Source: Nocardia cyriacigeorgica
Lineage (GTDB): Bacteria; Actinomycetota; Actinomycetes; Mycobacteriales; Mycobacteriaceae
Assembly: GCF_005863245.1 (NCBI RefSeq)
Contig: NZ_VBUT01000003.1
Span: forward strand, 496,001 to 560,000
Length of the DNA: 64,000 nt
Direction: 5' to 3'
Below, piece after piece: positions 9,563-18,312 of this stretch; position 1 is the stretch's first letter; every line of letters begins with the position of its first letter. Position numbers and translations under genes: made by a program. The notes beneath the pieces are model-generated. The model searched no databases, had not been told where the DNA came from, and saw nothing but the letters and a program-made list of their open reading frames with translations.

Positions 9563-9976
9563 TCAGCCGTCGATGGCGTTGTGCGGCCGCGATTCCAGCG
9601 CCGGACGTGGCCGATCCCAGCGACTGGGCTCGTTCTTGCCCCGCGGCGGGCGGTCATTGGCGATCAGGACCGCGATCCAGGGCAGGGGAATCGAGGCGAC
9701 GATGATCAGGATCGAGATGAGCGCGTTGCTGAAGGCGCTGTAGGCGATCGCCGCCAGGATCAGCGCCGGGATGCGGAAGGACATGATCGTCAGGTAGCGC
9801 CGGACCCGGGCGCGATGCTGATCCTCGAGCGAGGGGGCGGCCTCGGTGATCAGCACCGGATGTTTGTCGTCTCCGGGGAAGTAGCCGGCAGAACGGCGGG
9901 GCCGGGGCGGCATCGGCGCGCCGGTCGAGTCGTCACGGCCGACGCTCTCGTCGGAAGAATCGCCGTGCTGCTGCAT
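9563..9976 (-). CDS. DUF3099 family membrane protein
   Basis: A 137-residue protein read from the ATG at 9976, behind a GGGGGT ribosome-site-like run; the frame is open a little further upstream. The N-terminal third is polar and charged. Residues from about 62 to 110 form two closely spaced hydrophobic helices (PALILAAIAYSAF, then ISILIIVASIPLPW), and a basic C-terminal tail follows. This is the actinobacterial DUF3099 architecture, and mycobacteria have a member (Rv2709) at the same place. The function is unknown; it is likely a small inner-membrane protein. It is divergent from the DUF3039 gene. Confidence 0.85.
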   Translation of the reverse strand: MQQHGDSSDESVGRDDSTGAPMPPRPRRSAGYFPGDDKHPVLITEAAPSLEDQHRARVRRYLTIMSFRIPALILAAIAYSAFSNALISILIIVASIPLPWIAVLIANDRPPRGKNEPSRWDRPRPALESRPHNAIDG

Positions 9977-10050
9977 ACCCCCGAGTCTTCCACTGTCCGC
10001 AGCGGGGCGCACACCCGGTGGTCACGACGCCGGGGACGGCATGCGGCATC

Positions 10051-10296
10051 ATGGAAGGCGTGAGTACCGACACTCTGGTTCGCCCCGATACGACTACCGA
10101 CGAGTCGACCGGCGATGACACCCCGAAGTTCTTCCACTACGTGAAGAAGGACAAGATCGCCGAAAGCGCGGTCATGGGCACCCATGTCGTCGCGCTGTGC
10201 GGTGAGGTGTTCCCGGTGACCCGCTCGCCGAAGCCCGGCTCGCCGGTGTGCCCGGAATGCAAGAAGGTCTACGAGCAGCTGCGTAAGGGCGACTGA
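10051..10296 (+). CDS. DUF3039 family small zinc-ribbon-like protein
   Basis: An 81-residue cytosolic protein of a family confined to actinobacteria (Rv2708c in M. tuberculosis). The conserved centre KFFHYVKKDKIAESAVMG is followed by HVVALCGE and a CPEC pair, giving a His/Cys set (H-x5-C, then C-x2-C) that looks like a metal site. Two starts are possible, ATG at 10051 and GTG at 10060; the GGAAGG lies too close to the second to serve it, so the ATG is listed. The function is unknown. Confidence 0.85.
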   Translation: MEGVSTDTLVRPDTTTDESTGDDTPKFFHYVKKDKIAESAVMGTHVVALCGEVFPVTRSPKPGSPVCPECKKVYEQLRKGD

Positions 10297-10326
10297 CAGC
10301 CATGGCCCCTCGCGCCGCCCGGCCCG

Positions 10327-11451
10327 TCAGCTTTCCGGCCCGGCGCGCGAGGGTTGCGGGCTGTCCAGCGGCGGCTTCCCGCGCGTCCGGTCGTCGGGTG
10401 ATTCGGGGCCGCTCGGCTGCTGCGCCCACTCCGGTTCGATCCCGGCAGCCGCGCCGATCGTGGCCGGTTCGGCGGAATCGCCCCTGACCTGCTCGGCCAG
10501 CCACGCCTTCACCTGCTCCACCCGGGTCGCCCGGGCCGGCCAGAACTCCTGCACCGCCGCGTTGAACTCCGCTCCCACGATGACGGCGAACGCAAGGAAG
10601 AACGTGAACAGCAGGAACGCGATCGGCGTTGCCAGCGCGCCATAGCTGACGCCGGTGCGGGTGACCCACCCCAAATACCGGCGCAGTCCCTCGCTGGCCG
10701 CCATGAAGAACACGCCCGCCACCAGCGCCCCGCCGAAGAGCCGGTGCCAGGGCAGCGTGGTGTGCAGGGCCAGCTTGTACAGCGTGGTCAGTCCCACGAT
10801 CAGCAGCAGGCCGACGCCCGGGTAGTAGAACGCGTCGATCAACCGCAGTCCCGGCTCGCGCCAGCCGTCGGGCAGTGCCCGCCCGATCAGCACCGGGCCC
10901 AGTGCGATCAGCGGCAGGATGAACACCGCCGCCACCAAGAACTGCACATACAGCAGCAGCGCGAAGATCCGCTGCCACACCGGATGCCTGGCGTCCTGCT
11001 GGTCGTGGGCCTCCACGATCGCGTCGACGAAGGTGGCCATCGCCGAGGAACCGGCCCACAGCGAGAGCACGAAACCCACCGAGACGAACGCCGCCCGCCC
11101 CTGGCCGAGCACATCGCGGACCGTGGGTTCGATGAGGTCGTGCACCACCGTCGGGTTGAACAGGTCGCGGCTGAAGGTGAGGATCTTGGACTCGACGATC
11201 TCGACGGTGTCGGGGCCGAACCATCCGCCGACATAGCCGAGGCTGCCGAGAACGCCGAGCAACAACGGCGCCAGTGACAGCGTCTGCCAGAACGCCGCCG
11301 CCGCCGACTTGGCGAAGATCGAATCCTGCCACGCCTTGACCGCCACCCTGGCCACCAGCCGCCACGTCTGCCGCCCCGCCTGCGCCATCCCGGCGCCCGC
11401 ACGGCGCGCGAGGGCGGCCGCGCTCGCGCGAGTGCCTGACAGGTTGCTCAT
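10327..11451 (-). CDS. YihY/BrkB family membrane protein
   Basis: A 374-residue integral membrane protein with about six hydrophobic helices between residues 55 and 295. The family markers are present: AAAAFWQTLSLAPLLLG near the start, LWAGSSAMATFVDAI in the middle, and FTFFLAFAVIVGAEFNA at the end. The C-terminal 60 residues are a soluble, proline- and serine-rich tail. The family, once annotated RNase BN, is not a nuclease and its role in the envelope is unresolved. The mycobacterial counterpart is Rv2707. The start is placed at MSNLSG; a start seven codons earlier is equally open. Confidence 0.85.
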   Translation of the reverse strand: MSNLSGTRASAAALARRAGAGMAQAGRQTWRLVARVAVKAWQDSIFAKSAAAAFWQTLSLAPLLLGVLGSLGYVGGWFGPDTVEIVESKILTFSRDLFNPTVVHDLIEPTVRDVLGQGRAAFVSVGFVLSLWAGSSAMATFVDAIVEAHDQQDARHPVWQRIFALLLYVQFLVAAVFILPLIALGPVLIGRALPDGWREPGLRLIDAFYYPGVGLLLIVGLTTLYKLALHTTLPWHRLFGGALVAGVFFMAASEGLRRYLGWVTRTGVSYGALATPIAFLLFTFFLAFAVIVGAEFNAAVQEFWPARATRVEQVKAWLAEQVRGDSAEPATIGAAAGIEPEWAQQPSGPESPDDRTRGKPPLDSPQPSRAGPES

Positions 11452-11618
11452 GGTGTGACAAGCATCGCGCACCGGCGCCGCGTCGGCCGGGCGGGGCGGG
11501 CATCGTGTCGGCGGGCAACAGGTGAACCGCTGGTTACCCGGGTGGGCGCTGTGATGCCGGTCGCGCCCGTCGCGTCGGTTTGGCGACTCGCGGCCTCCGA
11601 CCGTTAGTGTTGGCTTCC

Positions 11619-13343
11619 GTGACAGGTTCGGGTGGCGCCACTGCGGCGGGAGGAGCGCTACGCGCCTGGCAGAGGCGTGCGCTCACCAAATACCTTGCGA
11701 CAAAACCACGTGACTTCCTCGCGGTCGCCACGCCGGGCGCGGGTAAGACCACTTTCGCTCTGCGGGTCGCCGCGGAGTTGCTGGCCGATCGCACCGTCGA
11801 CCAGATCACCGTGGTCGCACCGACCGAGCACCTCAAGCATCAGTGGGCGCAGTCGGCGGCGCGGGCCGGGATCGCGCTGGATTCGCGGTTCTCCAACAGC
11901 ACCGGCGGCACCTCCGGTGACTATCACGGCGTGGTGGTCACCTATGCGCAGGTCGCCTCGCATCCGTCCAGGCACCGGGTGCGCACCGAGAACCGGCGCA
12001 CACTCGTGATCCTGGACGAGATCCACCATGCCGGCGACGCCAAGAGCTGGGGTGACGCGGTCGCCGAAGCCTTCGGCGACGCGACCCGCAGGCTGGCGCT
12101 GACCGGTACGCCGTTCCGCAGCGACGACAGCCAGATCCCGTTCGTCACCTATGAACCCGACGAGGGCGGCTTCCCGCGTTCGCGCGCCGACCACGCCTAC
12201 GGCTACGCCGAGGCCCTCGCCGACGGCGTCGTGCGCCCGGTGGTCTTCCTGGCCTACTCCGGTGAGGCGCATTGGCGCGACAGCGCGGGTGAGGAATACT
12301 CCGCCCGCCTGGGCGAACCGCTCAATGCCGAACAGACCGCGCGGGCCTGGCGGACCGCCCTCGACCCGGCCGGCGACTGGATGTCGGCGGTGCTGCGGGC
12401 AGCCGACATGCGGCTCGGGCAGCTGCGCTCCACCGGCATGCCCGACGCCGGTGGGCTGGTGATCGCCACCGATCAGGAACGCGCCCGCGCCTACGCCGAG
12501 CTGCTCGAACACATCACCGGCACACCGCCGGTGCTGGTGCTGTCCGACGACCCGACCTCCTCGGCGCGGATCGGTGAGTTCAGTGCTGGCACCCAGCCGT
12601 GGATGGTCGCGGTGCGTATGGTGTCCGAAGGCGTCGACGTGCCGCGGCTGGCGGTCGGCGTGTACGCCACCAGCGCCTCGACGCCGCTGTACTTCGCGCA
12701 GGCGATCGGGCGGTTCGTGCGTGCGCGCAGGCCCGGTGAGACCGCGAGTGTGTTCCTGCCGTCGGTGCCGGTGTTGCTGGATCTGGCCGCGCAGCTGGAG
12801 TTGCAGCGCGACCACGTCATCGGCAAACCGCACCGGGAGAAGGACGGCCTCGACGACGAGCTGCTCATCGACGCCAACAAGCAGAAGGACGAGCCCGGCG
12901 AGGACGAGAAGCCGTTCGTCGCGCTGGCCGCCGACGCCGAACTGGATCAGGTGATCTACGACGGATCGTCCTTCGGCACCGCCACCTTCGCCGGCAGCGC
13001 CGAGGAAGCCGACTATCTCGGTATCCCGGGTCTGCTCGATGCCGAGCAAATGCGTGCGCTGCTGCGGGAACGCCAGGCCAAGCAGATCGCCGACCGGGCG
13101 CCGGTGGCGACGGCCGAACCGGCGCCGCAGTCGGGTGGGGCGGCCGAGCGGGTCGCCACCGCCGACCGGCTCGGTGAGTTGCGGCGCGAACTCAACAGCC
13201 TGGTGGCCATGCATCATCACCGGACCGGCAAACCGCACGGGGTGATCCACGGCGAGTTGCGCCGTCAGTGTGGTGGTCCGCCGACGGCGCTGGCCAGTGC
13301 CGAGCAGTTGGGTGAGCGCATCGCTGCCTTGCGCCGCATGTAA
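11619..13343 (+). CDS. DEAD/DEAH-box helicase (superfamily 2)
   Basis: A 574-residue ATP-dependent nucleic-acid helicase or translocase. Walker A PGAGKTT is at residues 39-45, motif II is DEIH within LVILDEIHHAGD, and motif III is LTGTPF. Domain 2 contains MVSEGVDVPRLAVGVYAT and motif VI QAIGRFVRARRPGE. It resembles XPB/type III restriction helicases. The C-terminal 120 residues are a polar linker and a short helical domain (LGELRRELNSLVAMHHHRTGKPHG). The GTG at 11619 is chosen because conservation starts at LRAWQRRAL; an in-frame ATG lies at 11580. No nuclease or methylase partner is adjacent, so it is not obviously part of a restriction system. Confidence 0.85.
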   Translation: MTGSGGATAAGGALRAWQRRALTKYLATKPRDFLAVATPGAGKTTFALRVAAELLADRTVDQITVVAPTEHLKHQWAQSAARAGIALDSRFSNSTGGTSGDYHGVVVTYAQVASHPSRHRVRTENRRTLVILDEIHHAGDAKSWGDAVAEAFGDATRRLALTGTPFRSDDSQIPFVTYEPDEGGFPRSRADHAYGYAEALADGVVRPVVFLAYSGEAHWRDSAGEEYSARLGEPLNAEQTARAWRTALDPAGDWMSAVLRAADMRLGQLRSTGMPDAGGLVIATDQERARAYAELLEHITGTPPVLVLSDDPTSSARIGEFSAGTQPWMVAVRMVSEGVDVPRLAVGVYATSASTPLYFAQAIGRFVRARRPGETASVFLPSVPVLLDLAAQLELQRDHVIGKPHREKDGLDDELLIDANKQKDEPGEDEKPFVALAADAELDQVIYDGSSFGTATFAGSAEEADYLGIPGLLDAEQMRALLRERQAKQIADRAPVATAEPAPQSGGAAERVATADRLGELRRELNSLVAMHHHRTGKPHGVIHGELRRQCGGPPTALASAEQLGERIAALRRM

Positions 13344-13387
13344 GGCGCTGCGCCGCATGTACGGCGTTGGGTCGGATGTACGGCGTT
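13331..13387. repeat. Three tandem copies of a 19-base unit over the helicase stop codon
   Basis: Units begin at 13331, 13350 and 13369. Copies 1 and 2 share GCGCCGCATGTA and differ at two bases; copy 3 diverges in its first six bases but keeps GGATGTACGGCGTT. The helicase stop codon TAA lies in copy 1, where the other copies read TAC, so the stop depends on one base of the repeat. Confidence 0.75.
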
Positions 13388-13510
13388 GGGCAGTCCCGGC
13401 GGGAGGCCGACAGTGCGGTCGGAAGGCGGCCACGTATGCGCCGGCCGGATCAGCCGGCCGTACGGCGGCGATTTCGGCCGCGGCGCCGAACGCCGGTCGC
13501 GGTTCGCCTC

Positions 13511-14071
13511 TCAGCTCGGCACCGCGAACCATCCGACCGGATCGAGGGTGTTGATCGGGATCCAGCGCGCCGGCTCCGCCGTCGCTTCCGCGCCCGCCGG
13601 GGCGTCGGCGGCGGTGAAGTAGCCCTGGATTTCCAGGGCCAGGCGTGGGGTTTCGTCGATGCGGCGGGCCATGTCGTAGAGCGCGGCCAGCAGGTGCACG
13701 CAGCGGTCGGTGCGGGCGGAGCAGGAACAGTCGACGGCGAACAGCGTCGGGGCCGCGGTGATGCCGGCGTCGATGACGGCGCGGTGCATCTCGTCGGTGA
13801 GAGTTACCGGGTCAGGGCCGACGATCGCGGCAATCGCGTCGATGACCGGGCGCGGCATCGGGGCCACCTCGATATGTGTCACCGAGGCCTGTCCGCCCCG
13901 GTGGATGTGCGCGCTGACGATCCGGCCGGTGACGGTGGCCTGTACGCCGTGGTTGCGGGCGATGCTGCGCGCTCGCGGTAGCAGCGGATCGGGGCGGGTC
14001 TGGCGCAGGGGCTCGGCCAGGCGCACCCAGTCCATCCCCCAGCGGGTGTATCCGAATTCGTTGTCGGCCAT
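13511..14071 (-). CDS. SWIM zinc-finger protein
   Basis: A 186-residue protein with a SWIM finger (C-x-C-x6-C-x-H): Cys115, Cys117, Cys124 and His126 in DCSCSARTDRCVH. SWIM domains bind DNA or protein partners. The first ~100 residues match the domain that goes with the finger (GVQATVTGRIVSAHI). Its start codon overlaps the stop of the SNF2 helicase gene by one base (TGATG), so the two are translated together; a comparable SWIM/SNF2 pair is known in M. tuberculosis (Rv2102/Rv2101). It probably acts with the helicase on DNA. Confidence 0.85.
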   Translation of the reverse strand: MADNEFGYTRWGMDWVRLAEPLRQTRPDPLLPRARSIARNHGVQATVTGRIVSAHIHRGGQASVTHIEVAPMPRPVIDAIAAIVGPDPVTLTDEMHRAVIDAGITAAPTLFAVDCSCSARTDRCVHLLAALYDMARRIDETPRLALEIQGYFTAADAPAGAEATAEPARWIPINTLDPVGWFAVPS

Positions 14072-15834
14072 CAGTTCTCCCGTTTGCGGCGCAGGATCTC
14101 GATCAGCTGGTCGTCGTCGAGGCGGGCCAGTTCGGCGATGCCGGCGGCGTCACCGAGATCGGTCAGCGCCGACTTACGTCGTTGCATGGTGGCGATGTGT
14201 TCCTCGACGGTGGTGCCCGAGGTGAGCGTGGTGACGGTGACGGTGCGCGTCTGCCCGATCCGGTGCGCCCGGTCCGAGGCCTGCGCCTCCACCGCCGGAT
14301 TCCACCAGCGATCGAAATGGATGACGTCGGCGGCGCGGGTGAGTGTGAGCCCGGTGCCGGCCGCGCGCAGGCTCAGGATGAGCACCGGCGGCCCGTCGGC
14401 GGCCTGGAACCCGCTGACGATCCGGGCGCGTTCGGCCTGGTTCAGCCCGCCGTGGAAGAACGGCGCGTCCACCCCGAACTGTTCGGCAAAATGCCGCACG
14501 AGCAGGTCACCGGTCTTGCGGTATTGGGTGAACACCAGCGTCGGCGCGCCGAGATCGAGATTGTTGGCCACGATGTCGGTGCACAGATCGAGCTTGCCCG
14601 ACCGTCCGGCCAGCTCGTCGAGCTCGCCGGTGATCAGGCCGGGATGGTTGCAGACCTGCTTGAGGCCGGTGAGTGCGGCCAGCACCCGGCTCTGGCGTTG
14701 GGCGCCGTGGCCGAAGCCGTCGTCGATGGCGCGGTCGAGTAGCTGATCGTAGAGCCGTTCCTGTTCGGTCGTGAGATCACACAGCAGGTCGGTGTGGATC
14801 TTGGCGGGCAGCGACGCGGCGACCTGATCCTTGCGGCGGGCCAGCACCACCGGCTCGATCGCCTCACGCAGTCGCGCCGCCGCGCTTGCCGAACCTTCCT
14901 GGATCGGCCGGGCGAAGCGGCGCCGGAATTGGCTGCGATGGCCGAAAAGTCGCGGCGCGACCAGATTCAGCAATGCCCACAGCTCTTCGAGGTGGTTCTC
15001 CACCGGGGTGCCGGTCAACGCCACGGTCGCGGCCGCGTCGATGGACCGTGCGGCCTTGGACACCTGCGTCCGTGGGTTCTTCAAGGCCTGCGCCTCGTCG
15101 AACACGGCGCTGGCCCAGCGGGTTTCACGCAGGCCGGCGCCGTGCAGTCGCAACGTCGGATAGCCGGTGACGACGATCGTGGCTGCTCCGGCCTCGAATT
15201 CTCCGCCGCGCCAGGCGATCGGACGCAGCCCTGGCGCGAACCGCTGGATCTCGTGTATCCAGTTGCCCACCAGCGAGGTCGGGCACACCACCAGTTGCGG
15301 TCCGTCGCTCGCGCGGCCGAGCAGGAAACCGATGGTCTGCACGGTTTTACCGAGACCCATCTCGTCGGCGAGCACCGCGCCGCCGTGCTCGTCGACCGCG
15401 GCGCGCAGCCAGCTCACGCCACGGGCCTGATAGGGGCGCAGGTCGGCTTTCAAGGTGTCGCGCAGTTCGTGTGCGACCGCGCGGGTGGTGGTGAACGCGG
15501 TGCGCAGGTAGTGGGCGGAGAGGATGGCGGTGCCGGTCGCGTTCGGCACCGCGTGCGCGGCGGGCGGCAGCGATATCTCGCCGCTGGTGTGATCGTCGGC
15601 GAGGGCCTCTCGCCAGGCCCGGACCGAGGCGTCCGGCTCGGGGACGTCGGCCGCGGCGAACTCCTCGGGTTCGAGCAGCGCGCAGTCGACGTCGGCGACC
15701 TGGACCGTCGCGCTACCCGCGGCGGCCTGCGCCGCGGTGCCGGTCGGGACGGCAAGGGCCTGCACCGCCGGTACACCGAGATCGCGCGGCGGACGCCCGG
15801 GACCGTGCCCGGTCCACGTCCATATCGCGAACAT
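14071..15834 (-). CDS. SNF2-family helicase (HelZ-like), N-terminally short
   Basis: A 587-residue SNF2 ATPase. Motif I is ADEMGLGKT, motif II is DEAQALKN, motif III LTGTPVEN. The helicase C domain has LVFTQYRKTGDLL, and motif VI is QASDRAHRIGQTR. HelZ-type proteins are usually near 1000 residues with a long SNF2-associated N-terminal domain; only about 130 residues precede the helicase core here. The frame stays open upstream to 15889 and still reads protein-like (LPSTQATYLPDRN), yet contains no ATG, GTG or TTG start. The first ATG is at 15834. Either an internal deletion has shortened it or it begins at a rare CTG at about 15873. The motor looks intact. Confidence 0.82.
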   Translation of the reverse strand: MFAIWTWTGHGPGRPPRDLGVPAVQALAVPTGTAAQAAAGSATVQVADVDCALLEPEEFAAADVPEPDASVRAWREALADDHTSGEISLPPAAHAVPNATGTAILSAHYLRTAFTTTRAVAHELRDTLKADLRPYQARGVSWLRAAVDEHGGAVLADEMGLGKTVQTIGFLLGRASDGPQLVVCPTSLVGNWIHEIQRFAPGLRPIAWRGGEFEAGAATIVVTGYPTLRLHGAGLRETRWASAVFDEAQALKNPRTQVSKAARSIDAAATVALTGTPVENHLEELWALLNLVAPRLFGHRSQFRRRFARPIQEGSASAAARLREAIEPVVLARRKDQVAASLPAKIHTDLLCDLTTEQERLYDQLLDRAIDDGFGHGAQRQSRVLAALTGLKQVCNHPGLITGELDELAGRSGKLDLCTDIVANNLDLGAPTLVFTQYRKTGDLLVRHFAEQFGVDAPFFHGGLNQAERARIVSGFQAADGPPVLILSLRAAGTGLTLTRAADVIHFDRWWNPAVEAQASDRAHRIGQTRTVTVTTLTSGTTVEEHIATMQRRKSALTDLGDAAGIAELARLDDDQLIEILRRKREN

Positions 15835-15893
15835 GTTCCGGTCGGGCAGGTAGGTGGCCTGTGTGCTGGGCAGAGCGGACCCCTCAAATCATC

Positions 15894-15927
15894 GTATGGT
15901 GTACGGAGTAATGTGGTAACGCATACC
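15894..15927. promoter_or_regulatory. Pair of short dyads, possible TetR operator
   Basis: GTATGGTGTAC (15894-15904) and GGTAACGCATACC (15915-15927) are both palindromic at their ends. They lie between the divergent SNF2 helicase and TetR genes, 38-71 bases before the TetR start. Autoregulation at such sites is common for TetR proteins; binding is inferred. Confidence 0.4.
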
Positions 15928-15964
15928 GTAGCGGAATTGTTCCGCCGTTGGCACAAGGAGTTCG

Positions 15965-16720
15965 ATGGCCGCTCGTCCATCGCCGGACCCCGTCGAGCAG
16001 GCGGGGCAACTGCTGGCCCTGCTGTGGCGTCACCGGCTCCCGCCGCGCCCCGGTGGTCGCGGCCCCAAACAGGCCGTGAGCGTCGACGAGGTGGTGCGTA
16101 CGGCCATCGCGCTGGCCGACCGGGACGGGCTGGCGAAACTGTCGGTGCGCGCGGTCGCCACCGAGCTGGGCCTGCGCCCGATGAGCCTCTACACCTACGT
16201 GCCGAGCATGCGGGCGCTGACCGTGCTGATGGTCGACGCCGTCGCGGCCGGCGACGAACCGCTGCCCACCGATGTGCCGCCACGCGAGCGTTTGGTCGCG
16301 GTGGCGCGGCAGGTGCGCGGCGAGGTGATCGCGCATCCGTGGCTGCTGGAGGTCTCGCCGTGGCGCATGGTGCTCGGCCCGGGGCGGATGCGCCGCTACG
16401 AACGCCAGCTCGCCGCGGTGGACGGGATCGGGCTGAGTGAGGTGGAGATGGACCGCGTGGTGGCGGTGCTGACCGAGTTCGCCACCGGCAACGCCCGCAT
16501 GGCCGTCGCCGCGGCGCGCGAGGCGGAAGAGATGAGCGATGCGCGGTGGTGGGAGGTGCACGGACCGCTGCTGACGCAGGTCATGCCCGCCCATGAGTTC
16601 CCGCTCGCCTCGCGTGTCGGTGCTGCGGTGGGGGAGCTGTATCAGGCGCCCGCCGATCCCGACGGGGCCTTCGAGTTCGGGTTGGACGCGTTGCTGGACG
16701 GGATCCTTGCCGAGAGCTGA
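15965..16720 (+). CDS. TetR/AcrR family transcriptional regulator
   Basis: A 251-residue repressor. A helix-turn-helix at about residues 36-85 (LSVRAVATELGLRPMSLYTYVPSMRAL) is followed by a TetR_C-type ligand domain with the family's HPWLLEV segment. AAGGAG at 15955-15960 sits four bases before the ATG. It is divergent from the SNF2/SWIM operon and followed by a strong hairpin, so it is monocistronic. The ligand and regulon are unknown; the divergent helicase pair and its own gene are the obvious candidates. Confidence 0.88.
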   Translation: MAARPSPDPVEQAGQLLALLWRHRLPPRPGGRGPKQAVSVDEVVRTAIALADRDGLAKLSVRAVATELGLRPMSLYTYVPSMRALTVLMVDAVAAGDEPLPTDVPPRERLVAVARQVRGEVIAHPWLLEVSPWRMVLGPGRMRRYERQLAAVDGIGLSEVEMDRVVAVLTEFATGNARMAVAAAREAEEMSDARWWEVHGPLLTQVMPAHEFPLASRVGAAVGELYQAPADPDGAFEFGLDALLDGILAES

Positions 16721-16746
16721 GAGCTGAGAGTCGCCCCTGAACGCAG

Positions 16747-16778
16747 CACAGCGGGCGACCGTATGGTCGCCCGCTGTG
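16747..16778. terminator. Bidirectional terminator, 14-bp stem
   Basis: A perfect 14-bp inverted repeat (16747-16760 with 16765-16778) around a GTAT tetraloop, followed by GTTGT on the plus strand. It lies between the convergent TetR and DUF7455 genes. Confidence 0.8.
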
Positions 16779-16831
16779 GTTGTACGCGGTATCCGGTTGT
16801 TCGATGCTGTTGTGTCGGACGCGAGGAGCGG

Positions 16832-17026
16832 TCAGAGGGCGGGAGCGGATTCCGTGTCGATCACGGCGTCGAGCTCACGCAGCCTGTCCATGTGTTCATT
16901 CGCGTGGTGCTGGCAGAAGAGCAACTCTCCACCTGCGGGCAGAACGGCACGCACTCGGGCAGCCGCCCCGCAGCGGTCGCAACGATCGACCGCGGTCAGT
17001 GGGGTGCTTGTCAGGGTTCCTGGCAT
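16832..17026 (-). CDS. Small zinc-binding protein, DUF7455-like
   Basis: A 64-residue protein read from the ATG at 17026, preceded by GGAGGAG. Cys16 and Cys19 (CDRCG), Cys38 and His41 (LLFCQHH) form a probable zinc site; the segment AAARVRAVLPAGGELLFC is strongly conserved among actinobacteria. The gene is often found near sigma-factor genes. The function is unknown. Confidence 0.85.
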   Translation of the reverse strand: MPGTLTSTPLTAVDRCDRCGAAARVRAVLPAGGELLFCQHHANEHMDRLRELDAVIDTESAPAL

Positions 17027-17300
17027 GACTCCTCCGTCCTGGCTCCCGGCACACAGACCGTTCACCTGGTGTGGGGCCCGTGGTCACTCCGCGGGCTCGC
17101 TACCGCTACTTCCCAGCAGTGGTATGACTACTCTGTCAGACGTTCGGGACGGGGGCTTTGTTCCCGCAAGCGAATCGATGTGTTTTCCCTAACACGACCA
17201 GTGCTTTTCGCTGTGCGCGAACGACGCTTGTCGTGGGTGGGAAGCCACTCGAATCACCGACTCGAACAGGCCGATCCAGTTGTCTACCGGGAGATTACCC

Positions 17301-17660
17301 GTGACCTACGACACTCACACGCTGGTTCACCTGTGCACGGTCACAGAATGGCGAACCGCCGAGGCCACGGGTGCGCGTCGGCCGCCGTCGCTCGACGCCG
17401 AGGGATTCGTGCACCTGTCCACGCCGCAGCAGGTGCACCTGCCCGCCAATCGCCTCTTCGCCGGGCGGCGCGACTTGGTGTTGCTGCGTCTGGACCCCGC
17501 CCGGCTCGGATCGCCGGTGCGCTGGGAGCCGGGCGTGCCGTCCGACGATCCGGGCATGCTGTTCCCGCACCTGTACGGGCCACTGCCCGCCGCCGCGGTC
17601 GTCGCGGTCGAGGACTACCAGCCCCGCGAGGACGGGACCTTCGCCGCGCTCGACCACTGA
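17301..17660 (+). CDS. DUF952 family protein
   Basis: A 119-residue cytosolic protein. The DUF952 signature is present: LVHLCTVTEW, GFVHLSTPQQV near residue 40, DLVLLRLDP, and the C-terminal FPHLYGPLP. GGGAG at 17290-17294 is well placed for the GTG at 17301, which is why the seven upstream codons are excluded. The fold is related to glutathione-S-transferase-like or ADP-ribosyl-type small domains in some annotations, but no activity is established. It ends four bases before the converging response-regulator gene. Confidence 0.85.
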   Translation: MTYDTHTLVHLCTVTEWRTAEATGARRPPSLDAEGFVHLSTPQQVHLPANRLFAGRRDLVLLRLDPARLGSPVRWEPGVPSDDPGMLFPHLYGPLPAAAVVAVEDYQPREDGTFAALDH

Positions 17661-17664
17661 GCCG

Positions 17665-18312
17665 CTAGTCGCCGCGCAGCTCGCGCGCCAGGATCGCCGC
17701 CTGTACGCGCGAGCGAACACCCAGCTTCGTCAGCACGCGTGAGACGTGCGTTTTGACCGTGGTCTCGCCGATGAACAGCCGCCCGGCGATTTGCGCGTTG
17801 GACAGGCCGTCACCCAGGCATTCGAGCACCTCGAGTTCGCGTTCGGTCAGATCCGCGAGTCCGTCGGGCTCGCGGTGGGCCGGGGCGCTGGGCGCGGCGG
17901 CGAAGGCGTCGATCACCTTCCGCGTCACCTCCGGTGCGAGCACACCGTCCCCGGCGGCGACCGCACGCACCGAGGCCACCAGGTCTTGGCCCGACACCGA
18001 TTTGAGCACGAATCCGGAGGCGCCGGCCCGCAGCGTGCGGAAGACGTACTCGTCCAGGTCGAAGGTGGTCAGGATGAGCACCTTCGCCACGCCGTCGGCG
18101 GTGATTCTCGCGGTGGCCGCGATGCCGTCGACGCCTGGCATGCGCACATCCATGAGCACCACATCCGGTCGCAGCGCCCTGGCCTGGGCGACTGCCACAT
18201 CACCGTCGGCGGCCTCACCCACCACCTCGATGTCCTCGGCGGCGTCGAGGATCATGCGCAAACCGGCGCGGATCGCGCTGTGGTCGTCGGCGATCAGTAC
18301 CCGGATCGTCAT
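17665..18312 (-). CDS. NarL/LuxR-family response regulator
   Basis: A 215-residue regulator. The receiver domain (1-120) has the acidic pocket ADD at 8-10 and phosphoacceptor Asp55 in LMDVRMPG; the conserved Thr and Lys lie in LTTFD and VLKS. The C-terminal LuxR helix-turn-helix (about 148-208) contains LTERELEVLECLGDGLSNAQIA. Its start overlaps the stop of the histidine kinase gene by four bases (ATGA), so the two form one operon and signalling pair. The stimulus is unknown. Confidence 0.93.
   Translation of the reverse strand: MTIRVLIADDHSAIRAGLRMILDAAEDIEVVGEAADGDVAVAQARALRPDVVLMDVRMPGVDGIAATARITADGVAKVLILTTFDLDEYVFRTLRAGASGFVLKSVSGQDLVASVRAVAAGDGVLAPEVTRKVIDAFAAAPSAPAHREPDGLADLTERELEVLECLGDGLSNAQIAGRLFIGETTVKTHVSRVLTKLGVRSRVQAAILARELRGD

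Noticed and set aside
13331..13387. CRISPR-like repeat
   Set aside because: The 19-base units are directly adjacent, without spacers, and no cas genes are present.
11658..13532. 624-codon open frame on the minus strand opposite the DEAD/DEAH helicase gene
   Set aside because: The helicase frame carries all motor motifs; the antisense frame carries none.
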